A DNA stretch of 64,000 nt from Planctomycetales bacterium 71-10 (GCA_001898385.1 MKTT01000119.1:55200-119199), one strand, 5' to 3'; counted from the first letter of the stretch, positions 34,032-43,201 are shown. Numbers and translations are program-made. The notes: generated from the letters alone by a model not told the origin.

Positions 34032-35054
34032 TCAGAGGGCGTCGGAGCTGATGATCTCGCCGCCCTGGGTGGTGCTCAAGGCCCGCCAGGTGGGGAGGCT
34101 GATCGAGTCCTTGACGAACCGGACCGAGCCGTCGGCCAGCACGGTGTTCACGCCGCCCGGGTGCCGGCTGCGGGCGCCGTAGGTGTCGCCGTTGATCGCC
34201 GGGGTCGTGTCGCCGGTGAAGGCCGGGGGCGACGTGTTGCGGAACTTGCACGGCGGGTTGTTGCCGAAGGGGTACGCGCAGTAGGCGGCGTCGTTCAGCA
34301 TGTCCGGCTGCTTCGAGTTCGGCGACAGGTAGGTCGCGTAGCCGCACGACGAGCCGTACTGGATGAAGCCGCGGAGGTCGGTCTTCGAGCCGTTCACCTT
34401 CCCCTGCACCGTCTCCGACAGCAGCATCGTGTTGCTGGTGCCGTCGGTGATGGTGGAGATGTTGTAGCAGTTGGCGAACGACTGCACCGGCGCCGTCCCG
34501 ATCTTGATCCACGAGAACGGCGCCCCCAGGAAGATCACGCCGTTGTAGGTGGCGCAGCAGTAGGTGGCGTCCTTGATCTGGAACAGGCCGGTCCCCGTGT
34601 TGCCGAAGTTCGCGACGTAGTTCCCCGAGGGGACCCCGCTCAGCGGCGCGACCGCCTCGTCGCTGGGGCACTGGAAGGCGCTGATGCGGGCGGTCGTCGC
34701 CGTCGAGTTCTCCAGGCTCAGGTAGCCCAGGCTCGGCGTGGTGTTGGTGGAGCCCATGAAGTTGAAGGCGTTGTAGATGCCCCCCTGCTCCAGGTAGGAG
34801 AGCGAGTAGTGGTACCACGTCCCCCACGACGTGTAGCGGGCGCCCGGCGGGAACGACCCCAGGGCGTCGTGGTAGTTCTGCATCGCCAGCCCGAGCTGCT
34901 TCAGGTTGTTGGTGCACTGGATCCGGCGCGCGGCCTCGCGCGCCGACTGGACGGCCGGCAGGAGCAGGGCGATGAGCACGGCGATGATCGCGATCACCAC
35001 CAGCAGCTCGATCAGCGTGAACGCGCGGCGCAGCGAGGCACGGCAGCGTGCCAT
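34032..35054 (-). CDS. DUF1559 protein with type IV pilin-like N-terminus
   Basis: GGAGGT lies 7 nt before ATG 35054. The 340-residue protein opens RRAFTLIELLVVIAIIAVLIALLLPAVQSAREAARR, a prepilin cleavage site and helix (positions about 10-45). The DUF1559 body follows with NNLKQLGLAMQNYHDA, FQCPSD, ITDGTSNTMLLSE and the C-terminal box HPGGVNTVLADGSVRFVKDSI. DUF1559 is a large planctomycete-specific family of pseudopilin-like surface proteins. It is followed by a small lipoprotein gene. Confidence 0.95.
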   Translation of the reverse strand: MARCRASLRRAFTLIELLVVIAIIAVLIALLLPAVQSAREAARRIQCTNNLKQLGLAMQNYHDALGSFPPGARYTSWGTWYHYSLSYLEQGGIYNAFNFMGSTNTTPSLGYLSLENSTATTARISAFQCPSDEAVAPLSGVPSGNYVANFGNTGTGLFQIKDATYCCATYNGVIFLGAPFSWIKIGTAPVQSFANCYNISTITDGTSNTMLLSETVQGKVNGSKTDLRGFIQYGSSCGYATYLSPNSKQPDMLNDAAYCAYPFGNNPPCKFRNTSPPAFTGDTTPAINGDTYGARSRHPGGVNTVLADGSVRFVKDSISLPTWRALSTTQGGEIISSDAL

Positions 35055-35227
35055 GGGACACCTCCAGGTGGGCTTTCGGTGCGGGATTAGGGATTGAGGC
35101 TGCGAGGCAAGGCAAGGCTGGAGAGGGCGGATCGGGCGACCGTGAGAGGGCAAGATTCGGACGGTCGCCAGAATGACGATTAGACAGAATTTCTTAAGGA
35201 TGAGCAAGGGGCCGTCGCCCAAGCTCA

Positions 35228-36574
35228 TCAAGCCACGCACTCAGGGCCGTCGTCGACCGCCCTCCCCGCGCGAGGCAGGCGGATCGAGACGAGCAGCCCG
35301 GGGCGGGCGCTGGACGCCGCGATGGCGCCGCCGTGCAGCTCGACGGCGCGGCGGGCGATGGCCAGGCCGAGGCCGACGCCGCCGCTGGCGCGGCTGCGGT
35401 CGTCCTGGATGCGGAAGAACGGCTTGAGGATGTCCTCCAGGTGCTCCTGCGGGACCCCCTCGCCGTGGTCGCGGACGGCGACCGTCGCGAGGGAGGCGTC
35501 GGAGCGCAGCGAGACGTCGACGGCGGTCCCCTCGGGGGCGTGCCGGACCGCGTTGCGCAGGACGTTCTCGACCGCGCGGCGGATCAGCTCCGGGTCGCCC
35601 GCGACGACCGCCGGGGCGTCGACCCACAGGTCGACGCGGCAGCCCTTCGCCTCGGCCTCCACGGCGCAGTCGTCGACGACGTCCTCCAGCAGCTCGTCGA
35701 GCGCGACGGGGTCGCGGCGGCGGGCGTGCGGGTCCTCCTCGGCGGAGTTCAGCCGCAGCAGCTCGTCGACCAGGGCGCTGAGGCGGTCGGCCTCCTTCTT
35801 GATCCGGCCCATCGCCGCCTCGCGGTCGCCGCCGCGGCCCAGCCGGACGGCCAGGCCCAGGCGCGTCAGCGGCGACCGCAGCTCGTGCGAGACGTCCTGG
35901 ATCAGCCGCCGCTCCGAGGCCAGCAGCGACTCGATCCGGTGCGCCATCTCGTCGAACGTCCGGGCGAGCTGGCCGATCTCGTCGCGCCGCGTCGAGCCGA
36001 TCCGCGTCGCCAGCCCCCCCCGGCCGAAGGCGTCGAGCGCCCGCTGGAGCCGGCGCAGGGGGCGGACCAGGTGGACGGCCAGGGCGTAGAGCAGGCCCAG
36101 GACCATCAGCGGGATCCACAGGTAGTACGGCAGCGACTGCCGCCAGTCGAACCGCATGCGGGGCATCGCCGCGAACCGGTAGCCCTCGGCCGTCGGCGGG
36201 CTGACCAGCACCGGGGGGCCGGGGCCGTGCGGGCGCGGGGGCTTCCCGCCCGCCGATCGAGGGGCGGGGGCGAAGGCGAGCAGGCCGCGGCGGTCCGAGC
36301 CGTCGACGAGGTCGCGGCCGTCGGGGCCGATGAGGTGGTGCTCCCCCTCGAACGACAGGCCGATCTCGGCGAGGGTGGTCCGCAGGGCGTCCGGCCCGCC
36401 GTCGCGGTAGGCCCGCGCCGCGGCGTCGCGCTGGAGGGTCAGGACGCCGATGAAGAACCGGTGCTCGGCCGAGTGCGACTCGGACAGGTACCAGAAGGTG
36501 GCGACGAACCCCGCCGACGACAGCAGGACGGTCGCCGCGGCCCAGGCCAGGAGCTTGGCGTAGATGGACCTCAT
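35228..36574 (-). CDS. CpxA-like sensor histidine kinase
   Basis: The 448-residue protein has two membrane segments (about 8-28 and 150-172), a ~120-residue periplasmic sensor part between them and a HAMP region (LVRPLRRLQRALDAFGRGGL). The phospho-acceptor box is QDVSHELRSPLTRLGL, and the ATPase domain has N (VENVLRNAVRHAP), G1 (VRDHGEGVP) and G2 (GGVGLGLAIARR). ATG 36574 overlaps the regulator stop (ATGA), so kinase and regulator are co-translated. It presumably reports envelope state to the regulator. Confidence 0.93.
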   Translation of the reverse strand: MRSIYAKLLAWAAATVLLSSAGFVATFWYLSESHSAEHRFFIGVLTLQRDAAARAYRDGGPDALRTTLAEIGLSFEGEHHLIGPDGRDLVDGSDRRGLLAFAPAPRSAGGKPPRPHGPGPPVLVSPPTAEGYRFAAMPRMRFDWRQSLPYYLWIPLMVLGLLYALAVHLVRPLRRLQRALDAFGRGGLATRIGSTRRDEIGQLARTFDEMAHRIESLLASERRLIQDVSHELRSPLTRLGLAVRLGRGGDREAAMGRIKKEADRLSALVDELLRLNSAEEDPHARRRDPVALDELLEDVVDDCAVEAEAKGCRVDLWVDAPAVVAGDPELIRRAVENVLRNAVRHAPEGTAVDVSLRSDASLATVAVRDHGEGVPQEHLEDILKPFFRIQDDRSRASGGVGLGLAIARRAVELHGGAIAASSARPGLLVSIRLPRAGRAVDDGPECVA

Positions 36575-37320
36575 CGCGGCGTCGCGCCCTCGTCGTCCGG
36601 CCCGGACCGGAACAGGTAGCCCGCGCCCCGGACGGTCCGCACCGCCGAGCCCAGCGGGCCGAGCTTCTTCCGCAGCCGGCTGACGTGGACGTCGATGGCG
36701 CGGTCGAACGGCGTGCTGCGGCGGTGGTACAGCGCGGCGGTCAGCTCGTCCCGGCCGACGATCCGGCCGGCGGCCCGGACGAGGTATTCCAGGATCTCGT
36801 ACTCGAACGTCGTGGTCGGGACCAGCTCGCCGCCGACGCGGACCTCGCGGGCGGTGGGGATCAGGCGGATCCCCTCGGCCTCCAGCGGCGCGACCGGCTG
36901 CGGGGCCCGGCCGGCGCGGCGGAGGACGGCGCGGGCGCGGGCGAGCAGCTCGTCGGGGTCGAACGGCTTGGGGACGTAGTCGTCGGCGCCCGCGCCCAGG
37001 CCGGCCAGGCGGTCGGCCTTGGCGGAGCGGGCCGTCAGCATGATGACCGGCACGTCGCTGCGGCGCCGCAGGAGGCGGAGCAGTTCGAAGCCGTCCAGGC
37101 CGGGCATCATCACGTCCAGCAGGATCAGGTCGCGGCGGGCGTCGAGCGCCGCGCCCAGGCCGCGGCGGCCGTCGTGGGCCGTCTCCAGGCGGATCCCCTC
37201 CTGGGCGAAGAACTCGCGGAGGAGGTCGCACAGCTCCAGGTCGTCGTCGATCAGGAGGATCGACGGGGCGGCCGGGCCGCCGGCGTCGCCGGCGATCTCC
37301 TCGGGGGTCGTCTCGGTCAT
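36571..37320 (-). CDS. OmpR/CpxR-family response regulator
   Basis: The 249-residue protein has a receiver domain with the acidic pair in LLIDDDLELC, the phospho-Asp in LILLDVMMPGLDG, and Thr/Lys in MLTARS and YVPKPF. The C-terminal winged helix ends VDVHVSRLRKKLG...VRTVRGAGYLFR. It starts 15 nt behind the DUF4956 gene and overlaps the kinase gene. It is a DNA-binding transcription factor with unknown targets, perhaps its own operon and the neighbouring cotH gene. Confidence 0.95.
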   Translation of the reverse strand: MTETTPEEIAGDAGGPAAPSILLIDDDLELCDLLREFFAQEGIRLETAHDGRRGLGAALDARRDLILLDVMMPGLDGFELLRLLRRRSDVPVIMLTARSAKADRLAGLGAGADDYVPKPFDPDELLARARAVLRRAGRAPQPVAPLEAEGIRLIPTAREVRVGGELVPTTTFEYEILEYLVRAAGRIVGRDELTAALYHRRSTPFDRAIDVHVSRLRKKLGPLGSAVRTVRGAGYLFRSGPDDEGATPR

Positions 37321-37335
37321 CGCCGGGCCCTCGCC

Positions 37336-38022
37336 TCAGTCGGACGTGCGGTCGGCGCGGCGCATCTCGACGCCTTCCACGCCGGCGATCCGGCTCAACT
37401 CGGCCGCGGCCTGGACGGGCGGGACGTCGGGCCGCAGCCGGACGCGGTAGGTCAGGTCGATCGACGCCCCCTGGCGGGCCGTCTCGATCGCCAGCAGGGT
37501 CGACCGCACGGCGAAGGTCGCCAGGATCTGCTCGGCCGTGGCGCGGACGTCCTGGGCGGCGGCGAGCCGGACCTTCATCTCCACCTCGGCCCCGCCGAGC
37601 GACGGGTCGCGGCGCGGCGGCCAGAGGAGCGGCGCGGCGAGCCCCACCACCCCCAGGCCGACGATCGCCACCATCGCGTTGTTGGCGCCGGCGGCCATCC
37701 CCACCACCACCGCCAGGATGACGAAGGCGGTGTCCTGGGTGTCCTTGACCACCGTGCGGAAGCGGGCGACGGACAGGGCCCCCACCAGGCTGAAGGCCCT
37801 CGCCACGCTGTCGCCGATGACCTGGGTGGCCATGGCGATCGTGACCGACAGCAGGACGAGCGTCGTCAGGAAGGTGGCCTGCGCCCCCTGCCCCCGGCGG
37901 GCCCAGCGATACACGCCCGCCGTCGCCGCGCCCAGCAGCAGCGCCGAGGCGATCCGCCACGCCATGACCGTCCCCGGATACCCCTGGGTGTTCGACAGCG
38001 ATTCGTTGATCCACGCCGGCAT
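37336..38022 (-). CDS. DUF4956 polytopic membrane protein
   Basis: ATG 38022 has AGGAG upstream. The 228 residues include four membrane segments and the family core SVARAFSLVGALSVARFRTVVKDTQDTAFVILAVVVGMAAG, then a cytoplasmic C-terminal domain (VRLRPDVPPVQAAAELSRIAGVEGVEM). Elsewhere DUF4956 genes cluster with CotH and with VTC polyphosphate polymerases. Here CotH is next door upstream but the VTC gene is missing, and a two-component system follows at once. Confidence 0.88.
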   Translation of the reverse strand: MPAWINESLSNTQGYPGTVMAWRIASALLLGAATAGVYRWARRGQGAQATFLTTLVLLSVTIAMATQVIGDSVARAFSLVGALSVARFRTVVKDTQDTAFVILAVVVGMAAGANNAMVAIVGLGVVGLAAPLLWPPRRDPSLGGAEVEMKVRLAAAQDVRATAEQILATFAVRSTLLAIETARQGASIDLTYRVRLRPDVPPVQAAAELSRIAGVEGVEMRRADRTSD

Positions 38023-38118
38023 CGCCGAACTCCTCTCGCGTCGGTCGACTCCAACCATTCTATCCACATAGGAGCGCCGCCTTGACCAAATCCCGCGGGC
38101 GGGCCGACGCCGAGCATC

Positions 38119-38269
38119 CTTCTCCCCTCGTGGGAGAAGGTGGCCGCAGGCCGGATGAGGGGCGACCGCCTCCGCATCACCAGCCGACGTAGGCTTCGAC
38201 GTCCAAGGTTCCTGGTCGCGCCCCCCTCATCCGCCCCTTCGGGGCACCTTCTCCCGCGAGGGGAGAAGG
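38119..38269. repeat. Dispersed palindromic repeat, type 3
   Basis: The 5' half is CTTCTCCCCTCGTGGGAGAAGG then TGGCCGCAGGCCGGATGAGGGG. The 3' half is CCCCTCATCCGCCCC-TTCGGGG then CACCTTCTCCCGCGAGGGGAGAAGG. The two halves are complementary over most of their length around a ~60-bp centre. Confidence 0.85.
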
Positions 38270-38344
38270 GAGGGAAGTGTATCCGCTTCCTGAGGTTTCC
38301 GATGGAGCCCCGCGGCGCGTTTCGACGGGGGCGAAGGGATCGAC

Positions 38345-40723
38345 TCACGGGGCCTTCGCGGCCTTCACCGCCGGCAGCCCGAGTAGGTACTTGCGACGGC
38401 CGTCGGCGAAGGCGCGGAGGCTCATCCCGCCACCGGGGCCACGGCCTCGGGCCGCCTTCGGGGCCGGCGCGGCGGCCTTGGCGTCGGACGAGACGGCGGC
38501 GAGGAACGCGTCGTAGGACGAGAGCTTCCGCGTGTCGGCCTTCAGCTCCGGCCCGATCTGCTCTCGGAACTTCGCCACGATCGGCCCGAGGTCCTTCCAG
38601 TCCAGGTCCCTGTCGGCGATCGCCTTGACGTAGCCGAGGTAGCGGGCCTTGAGCGCCGGCACGGCCAGCAACTTGGAGCGGAGCGGCGTGCGCGCGTTGT
38701 TCGCGTCCAGCCCCACCAGCGGGTCGAGTTCGACGCCGCCGCCCGGCCCGCCGGGCCCGAAGCCGCCGGGCCCGCCGAAGCCGCCGCGACGCCCCTGCCC
38801 GCCGCCCGGCCCCCCCGGACCTCCCGGGCCTCCCGGCGGGGGACCGCCCGCGAAGCCGGGCCCGCCCGGGGGAGGCCCGCCCGGACCTCCCGGGCCGAAT
38901 CCACCGGGGCCGCCCGGGGGAGGTCCGCCGAAGCCACCCGGCCCGCCGGGACCTCCCGGGCCGCCGGGCCCGCCCCTCCGGCCGCCGGGGCCGCCGAATC
39001 CCGGAGGGCCGAAGCCGCCGCCGGCCGAGAACGTCTCGTTCATGTCGTGGGGGATGACGTGGAACTTCCCCTTCGGGTCGAGGTACAGGCTGTAGTCGCT
39101 GGCGCGGGTCCAGTAGCCGTCGCCGTTGACCAGGACGACGTCCAGGGCCAGGAACTTCAGCACGCCGTCGATGTCGAGCATCGGCTCCAGGGCCTTCTCA
39201 AGTTGATCGGCCGGCGTCTGGTCGAGCGTGCGGCAAAGGTCGATGAGCGCCTTCCACGCCTCGTCCTCCCCCTTCTTGGACGACTTGAGCTCATAGCGCT
39301 GCTTGTAGGGGGCCCGATCCTCGCCGTGATAGCCCAGGCCGCCGTCGGCCCCGGGGTTGCCGGGGACCTTCCACCGGGCACCCTCCTCGGTCCCGTAGTT
39401 CTCGGCGAGGAACGTCCTGTCGAACTGCTGGACGTTGGTGTAGACGCCCCAGCTCTCGCCGTTGATGACCACGCGGACGAAGTTGGCCTTCGGGGCCGGG
39501 ATGTACCTGCGGGCGATCGTCGAGTACAGGACCGTGTGCAGGAAGCTGGGGTCCTCGTGGGCGTTCAGCAGGTTGAGCGTCTTGTAGCCCTCCAGCCGGG
39601 CCGACTCGTCGGTGAAGTCGATCGAGACGTTGAGCGACCGCTTGCGGCCCTCGCCGACCGTGAAGTACGACGACATGCCGCGGAAGTGGACGCCCACGCC
39701 CGGGATCGCGCGGCCGTCGACGGTGAGCGTGGCGGGGACCTCGGCGTCGGTCTTGTAGAAGGCCGACATCTGCGACTCCCACAGATCGTCCTCGAAGTCG
39801 AGGAACAGGGTGCGGACGACGTCCGGGTCGTACAGCGGCTTGCCGGCGAACGACTTCGCGTCGGCCTTGGCGACCTTCGGGCCGGGCTTCGCGGGCTCCT
39901 GCTCGCCGCCGAAGCCCGGAGGAGGTCCGAACCCGCCGGGGCCGCGGCGGCCCCCCTGCGACGACTTCTCGCCCTCGACGGCGGCCTTGCGCTCGTCGGC
40001 GTTCAGGCGGCCGTCGCCGTCCTTGTCGTACTTCTTGACGATCTTCCGCTCCCCGCCGCCCGGCCCGCCGGGCCCGCCGAATCCGGGCGGGCGGGGCATG
40101 CTGGAATTCACGGCCGCCGCGAGGGACGCGGCGTCGAGCCCCCCGTTCTTCGCGGCGTCGGCCTTGCGGACGAAGCCCTCGGCGGCCGTGGTGACCTCCG
40201 CGACGGTCAGCTTGCCGTCCTTGTCTGTGTCGACGGCCTGGAGGAGCATGGGGCCGAAGAACATGCCGGGGCCGAAGTCGGCGGCCTCGTCGTCCGCCGG
40301 CGGCTCCATCCCCGGCGGGCCGGGCATGCGGCGGTTGATCGCCCGGCCCAGCGCCTGCGCGTCGATCGACCCCTTGCCGTCCCTGTCGGCCTCCTTGAAG
40401 AACCGGGCGGCGAACTGGCCGGCCTCCTCGGCGGTCAGCTTGCCGTCGTCGTCCGAGTCGGCCTCTTCGAGCAGCGTCGCCGCCAGGAACTGGCCGGGGC
40501 CGAAGCCGCCGGGACCGCCCGGGCCGCCCGGAGGGCCGAAGCCGCCGGGGCCCCCCGGGGGGCCGAAGCCGCCGCCCGGCGGGCCGGGGTCCTGGACGAA
40601 CTCCGTCGCCTCGGCGTAGTCGTCGGCCGGGTCCCGCGACGGATACGCCGCGCCGAGGTAGGCCAGCCCCCCGGCGAGGCATGCGGCCGAGAACATGAGA
40701 ATGCGCACGATGGCCGTCGGCAT
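38345..40723 (-). CDS. CotH-family protein kinase-like protein with EF-hands
   Basis: The 792-residue protein has a signal peptide (MFSAACLAGGLAYLGAA). Gly/Pro-rich spacers alternate with four EF-hand-like calcium loops (ADSDDDGKLTAEE, ADRDGKGSID, VDTDKDGKLTVAE, YDKDGDGRLNADE, about residues 85-245). A CotH domain lies at about 300-600, with VHFRGMSSYF, SLNVSIDF, KTLNLLNAHEDPSFL and the HVIPHDMNETF motif equivalent to the metal-binding HxxPxDxD of spore CotH kinases. A long GGPGG-rich insert follows. AGGAGG precedes ATG 40723. It is probably an extracellular calcium-dependent kinase-like protein. Confidence 0.9.
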   Translation of the reverse strand: MPTAIVRILMFSAACLAGGLAYLGAAYPSRDPADDYAEATEFVQDPGPPGGGFGPPGGPGGFGPPGGPGGPGGFGPGQFLAATLLEEADSDDDGKLTAEEAGQFAARFFKEADRDGKGSIDAQALGRAINRRMPGPPGMEPPADDEAADFGPGMFFGPMLLQAVDTDKDGKLTVAEVTTAAEGFVRKADAAKNGGLDAASLAAAVNSSMPRPPGFGGPGGPGGGERKIVKKYDKDGDGRLNADERKAAVEGEKSSQGGRRGPGGFGPPPGFGGEQEPAKPGPKVAKADAKSFAGKPLYDPDVVRTLFLDFEDDLWESQMSAFYKTDAEVPATLTVDGRAIPGVGVHFRGMSSYFTVGEGRKRSLNVSIDFTDESARLEGYKTLNLLNAHEDPSFLHTVLYSTIARRYIPAPKANFVRVVINGESWGVYTNVQQFDRTFLAENYGTEEGARWKVPGNPGADGGLGYHGEDRAPYKQRYELKSSKKGEDEAWKALIDLCRTLDQTPADQLEKALEPMLDIDGVLKFLALDVVLVNGDGYWTRASDYSLYLDPKGKFHVIPHDMNETFSAGGGFGPPGFGGPGGRRGGPGGPGGPGGPGGFGGPPPGGPGGFGPGGPGGPPPGGPGFAGGPPPGGPGGPGGPGGGQGRRGGFGGPGGFGPGGPGGGVELDPLVGLDANNARTPLRSKLLAVPALKARYLGYVKAIADRDLDWKDLGPIVAKFREQIGPELKADTRKLSSYDAFLAAVSSDAKAAAPAPKAARGRGPGGGMSLRAFADGRRKYLLGLPAVKAAKAP

Positions 40724-40845
40724 GATTCCTCCTCGAACCCTTCTCGACCGGCGTATCCTTGGGACGGGTGGATCGCCCTCGGTCGCATTATGAAGAGATC
40801 GCGGGGGCCGATCCGTAACAGAATGTAAATCGTCGGAGGACGCCC

Positions 40846-41241
40846 ATGCGGCTCGACCGGATCCACCACGCGGCGATCATCGCCTCGGACTACGCCCGCT
40901 CGCGGCGGTTCTACGTCGAGGTCCTGGGCCTGGCCGTCGTCCGCGAGGTCCACCGCGCCGCGCGGGATTCCTACAAGCTCGACCTGGCGCTGCCCGACGG
41001 CTCCCAGATCGAGCTGTTCTCCTTCCCCGCCCCGCCCCCGCGCCCCAGCTACCCCGAGGCGTGCGGCCTCCGCCACCTGGCGTTCGAAACGCCCGACCTC
41101 GACGAGGCCGTCCGCGAGTTGGGATCGAAGGGGATCGCCGTCGAGCCGATCCGCGTCGACGAGCACACCGGCCGCCGCTTCACCTTCTTCGCCGATCCCG
41201 ACGGCCTGCCCCTGGAGCTGTACGAGGCGGGCGAGGGCTGA
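40846..41241 (+). CDS. VOC-family (glyoxalase-like) protein
   Basis: The 131-residue single-domain protein has the two beta-alpha-beta-beta-beta halves: HHAAIIASDYARSRRFYVEVLGL, LALPDGSQIELFSF, LRHLAFETPDLDEAVREL and FFADPDGLPLELYE. His (HHAAI), Glu (QIELF), His (RHLAF) and Glu (LELYE) sit at the usual metal-ligand positions. It resembles the YaeR/GloA2 branch. Its substrate is unassigned. CGGAGGA precedes the ATG. Confidence 0.88.
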   Translation: MRLDRIHHAAIIASDYARSRRFYVEVLGLAVVREVHRAARDSYKLDLALPDGSQIELFSFPAPPPRPSYPEACGLRHLAFETPDLDEAVRELGSKGIAVEPIRVDEHTGRRFTFFADPDGLPLELYEAGEG

Positions 41242-41302
41242 CGTCGCGGCCCCGCCGAGCGGGCCCGGGGAGGCTCTTTGACGACCCCGCGCGCCTGAAG
41301 CG

Positions 41303-41328
41303 TCCCTTCTCCCGCCGGGAGAGGGGAC
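41303..41328. repeat. Solo hairpin of dispersed repeat
   Basis: CCCTTCTCCCGCCGGGAGAGGGGACG is the terminal hairpin of the type 1/3 elements standing alone behind the VOC gene. Confidence 0.6.
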
Positions 41329-41374
41329 GTCGTTCGACCACGGCCGTCTCGAACCCCGGGGCTCCCGGCCCGTT

Positions 41375-41384
41375 ATTTGCAAAT
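41375..41384. promoter_or_regulatory. Palindrome ATTTGCAAAT upstream of dehydrogenase
   Basis: A perfect 10-bp palindrome lies within an AT-rich island (about 41373-41391), 50 bp before the start of the dehydrogenase gene. It is a candidate promoter/operator region and is conspicuous because the flanks are very GC-rich. Confidence 0.3.
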
Positions 41385-41433
41385 TTTACAGCCCTCGCCA
41401 AGCGTCGCACCGCCACACGAGGGAGCCACCGGA

Positions 41434-42606
41434 ATGAAAGCCTTACGCTGGTACGGCAAGGGGGACGTGCGCGTCGAGGACGCGCCCGACCCGAGGATCG
41501 AGGACCCGCGGGACATCGTGATCCGCGTCACGTCGACGGCCATCTGCGGGTCGGACCTGCACCTCTACAACGGCCTGATGCCGGGGATGGAGAAAGGCGA
41601 CGTCCTCGGGCACGAGCCGATGGGCGTGGTGGAGGAGGTCGGGGCCGCGATCACGAAGTTCAAGAAGGGGGACCGCGTGGTCGTCCCCTTCACGATCAGT
41701 TGCGGCAAGTGCTGGTTCTGCGAGCGGACGCTGTTCTCGCTCTGCGACGAGTCCAACCCTGACGCCGACCAGGCGCGGAAGGCGATGGGCTCGTCCCCGG
41801 CGGGGCTGTTCGGCTACTCGCACATGCTGGGGGGATATCCCGGCGGACAGGCGCAGTACCTGCGCGTGCCGTTCGCGGACGTCGGCCCGATCAAGATCGA
41901 GTCGGATCTGCCGGATGAGAAGGTGCTGTTCCTCTCGGACATCTTCCCCACCGGCTACATGGCCGCGGAGAACGCCGAGATCGAGCCCGGCGACACGGTG
42001 GCCGTCTGGGGCTGCGGGCCGGTCTCGCAGTTCGCCATCCGGAGCGCCTGGATGCTGGGCGCCGGGCGCGTGATCGCGATCGACCACGTCCCGGAGCGGC
42101 TGGAGATGGCCCGCGTCCACGGCAAGGCCGAGACCATCGACTTCATGGAGGAGAAGGTCTACGACCGCCTCATGGAGATGACCAAGGGCCGCGGCCCCGA
42201 CCGCTGCATCGACGGCGTCGGCTGCGAGGCCCACGCCGCGGGGAGCTTCGACGCCGTGGTCGACCGCGCCAAGGTCGCCCTCCACCTGGAGACCGACCGC
42301 GCCCACGTCCTGCGCGAGGCGATCTACTGCTGCCGCAAGGGGGGGACCATCTCCGTCCCCGGCGTGTACATCGACAAGGTCGACGGCCTGCCGATGGGCG
42401 CCCTGATGAACAAGGCGCTGACGGTGAAGGCCGGCCAGACGCACGCCCAGCGCTACCTGGCGCCCCTGTTGAAGCGGATCGAGGCCGGCGAGATCGACCC
42501 ATCCTTCGTGATCACGCACACCGTCCCGCTCGACGAGGCCCCCGCGATGTACAAGACCTTCCGCGACAAGGAGGACGGCTGCATCAAGGTGGTGCTCAAG
42601 CCCTGA
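41434..42606 (+). CDS. Zinc-dependent alcohol/formaldehyde-type dehydrogenase
   Basis: The 390-residue medium-chain dehydrogenase has the catalytic zinc ligands CGSDLH and GHEPMG, and structural zinc cysteines in SCGKCWFCERTLFSLC. The Rossmann NAD site is VWGCGPVSQFAIRSAWMLGAGRVIAID. The long insert and DGVGCEAH place it near the formaldehyde-dehydrogenase branch used without or with glutathione. ATG 41434 follows GGGAG. It is monocistronic, with a hairpin behind it. Confidence 0.9.
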   Translation: MKALRWYGKGDVRVEDAPDPRIEDPRDIVIRVTSTAICGSDLHLYNGLMPGMEKGDVLGHEPMGVVEEVGAAITKFKKGDRVVVPFTISCGKCWFCERTLFSLCDESNPDADQARKAMGSSPAGLFGYSHMLGGYPGGQAQYLRVPFADVGPIKIESDLPDEKVLFLSDIFPTGYMAAENAEIEPGDTVAVWGCGPVSQFAIRSAWMLGAGRVIAIDHVPERLEMARVHGKAETIDFMEEKVYDRLMEMTKGRGPDRCIDGVGCEAHAAGSFDAVVDRAKVALHLETDRAHVLREAIYCCRKGGTISVPGVYIDKVDGLPMGALMNKALTVKAGQTHAQRYLAPLLKRIEAGEIDPSFVITHTVPLDEAPAMYKTFRDKEDGCIKVVLKP

Positions 42607-42763
42607 CGAAACGCCCGCAAGGTTCGCCCGGCCGTCGCGAGCCCTCCCGCGGCGGCCGGGACTTGCAGAACCCGGCGTCCGGTCTGGCATCGAGGTTGCG
42701 TTATCCCATCATCATCACTTCGAGCCCGCACCTCGACAGGCCCCTGTGAGATGCAAGAACCGA

Positions 42764-42782
42764 CCGCCGTCGCGAACGGCGG
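42764..42782 (+). terminator. Hairpin behind dehydrogenase gene
   Basis: CCGCCGT-CGCGA-ACGGCGG is followed by CTTCTCAT. It is a stem without a clear U-run between two plus-strand genes. Confidence 0.5.
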
Positions 42783-42828
42783 CTTCTCATAGAAGGCCCC
42801 GCCTCCGCGCGGGCCAGGAGGGATTCCC

Positions 42829-43179
42829 ATGCGCGCCTCGATCCGGATCGCGTTCGTCGGGCTTTCGCTGCTCTCGCTGACGACCCTCGGCTGCGTCACG
42901 GGCTCGCACTGCCTGCACCGCCCCTGCGGCCCCGACTGCGCCGAGTCGTTCAAGTCGCCGTCGCCGTTCGCGACCTCGAAGACCGCGCGGGCCTCGTTCG
43001 CCGAGCGCGTGCGGCGGAAGCTCGACGGCTTCTGGGGCCGCGACGAGGCCCCGCGCGACATCACCGTCCGCCCCGAAGACACGCCGATCCCCGGCGCCCG
43101 CGCCCTCCGACGCGCCCCCCGCGACGGCGTCCTGGACCTGCCGACGGTCGTCGAGGAGGGGGACGATTGCGGCGAATGA
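42829..43179 (+). CDS. Small lipoprotein, 116 aa
   Basis: GGAGGG precedes ATG 42829. The signal sequence IRIAFVGLSLLSL ends in the lipobox TTLGC (Cys at about 22). The mature part has four further cysteines (SHCLHRPCGPDCAES; final DDCGE), an Arg-rich helix (FAERVRRKLDGFWG) and no recognised domain. Confidence 0.78.
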   Translation: MRASIRIAFVGLSLLSLTTLGCVTGSHCLHRPCGPDCAESFKSPSPFATSKTARASFAERVRRKLDGFWGRDEAPRDITVRPEDTPIPGARALRRAPRDGVLDLPTVVEEGDDCGE

Positions 43180-43201
43180 CGGGGCGGCCGTCGTCGGGTC
43201 G

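Noticed and set aside
42606..42828. Small gene between the dehydrogenase and the lipoprotein gene
   Set aside because: No start with a ribosome site and no coherent protein was seen. The segment holds a hairpin that fits a terminator.
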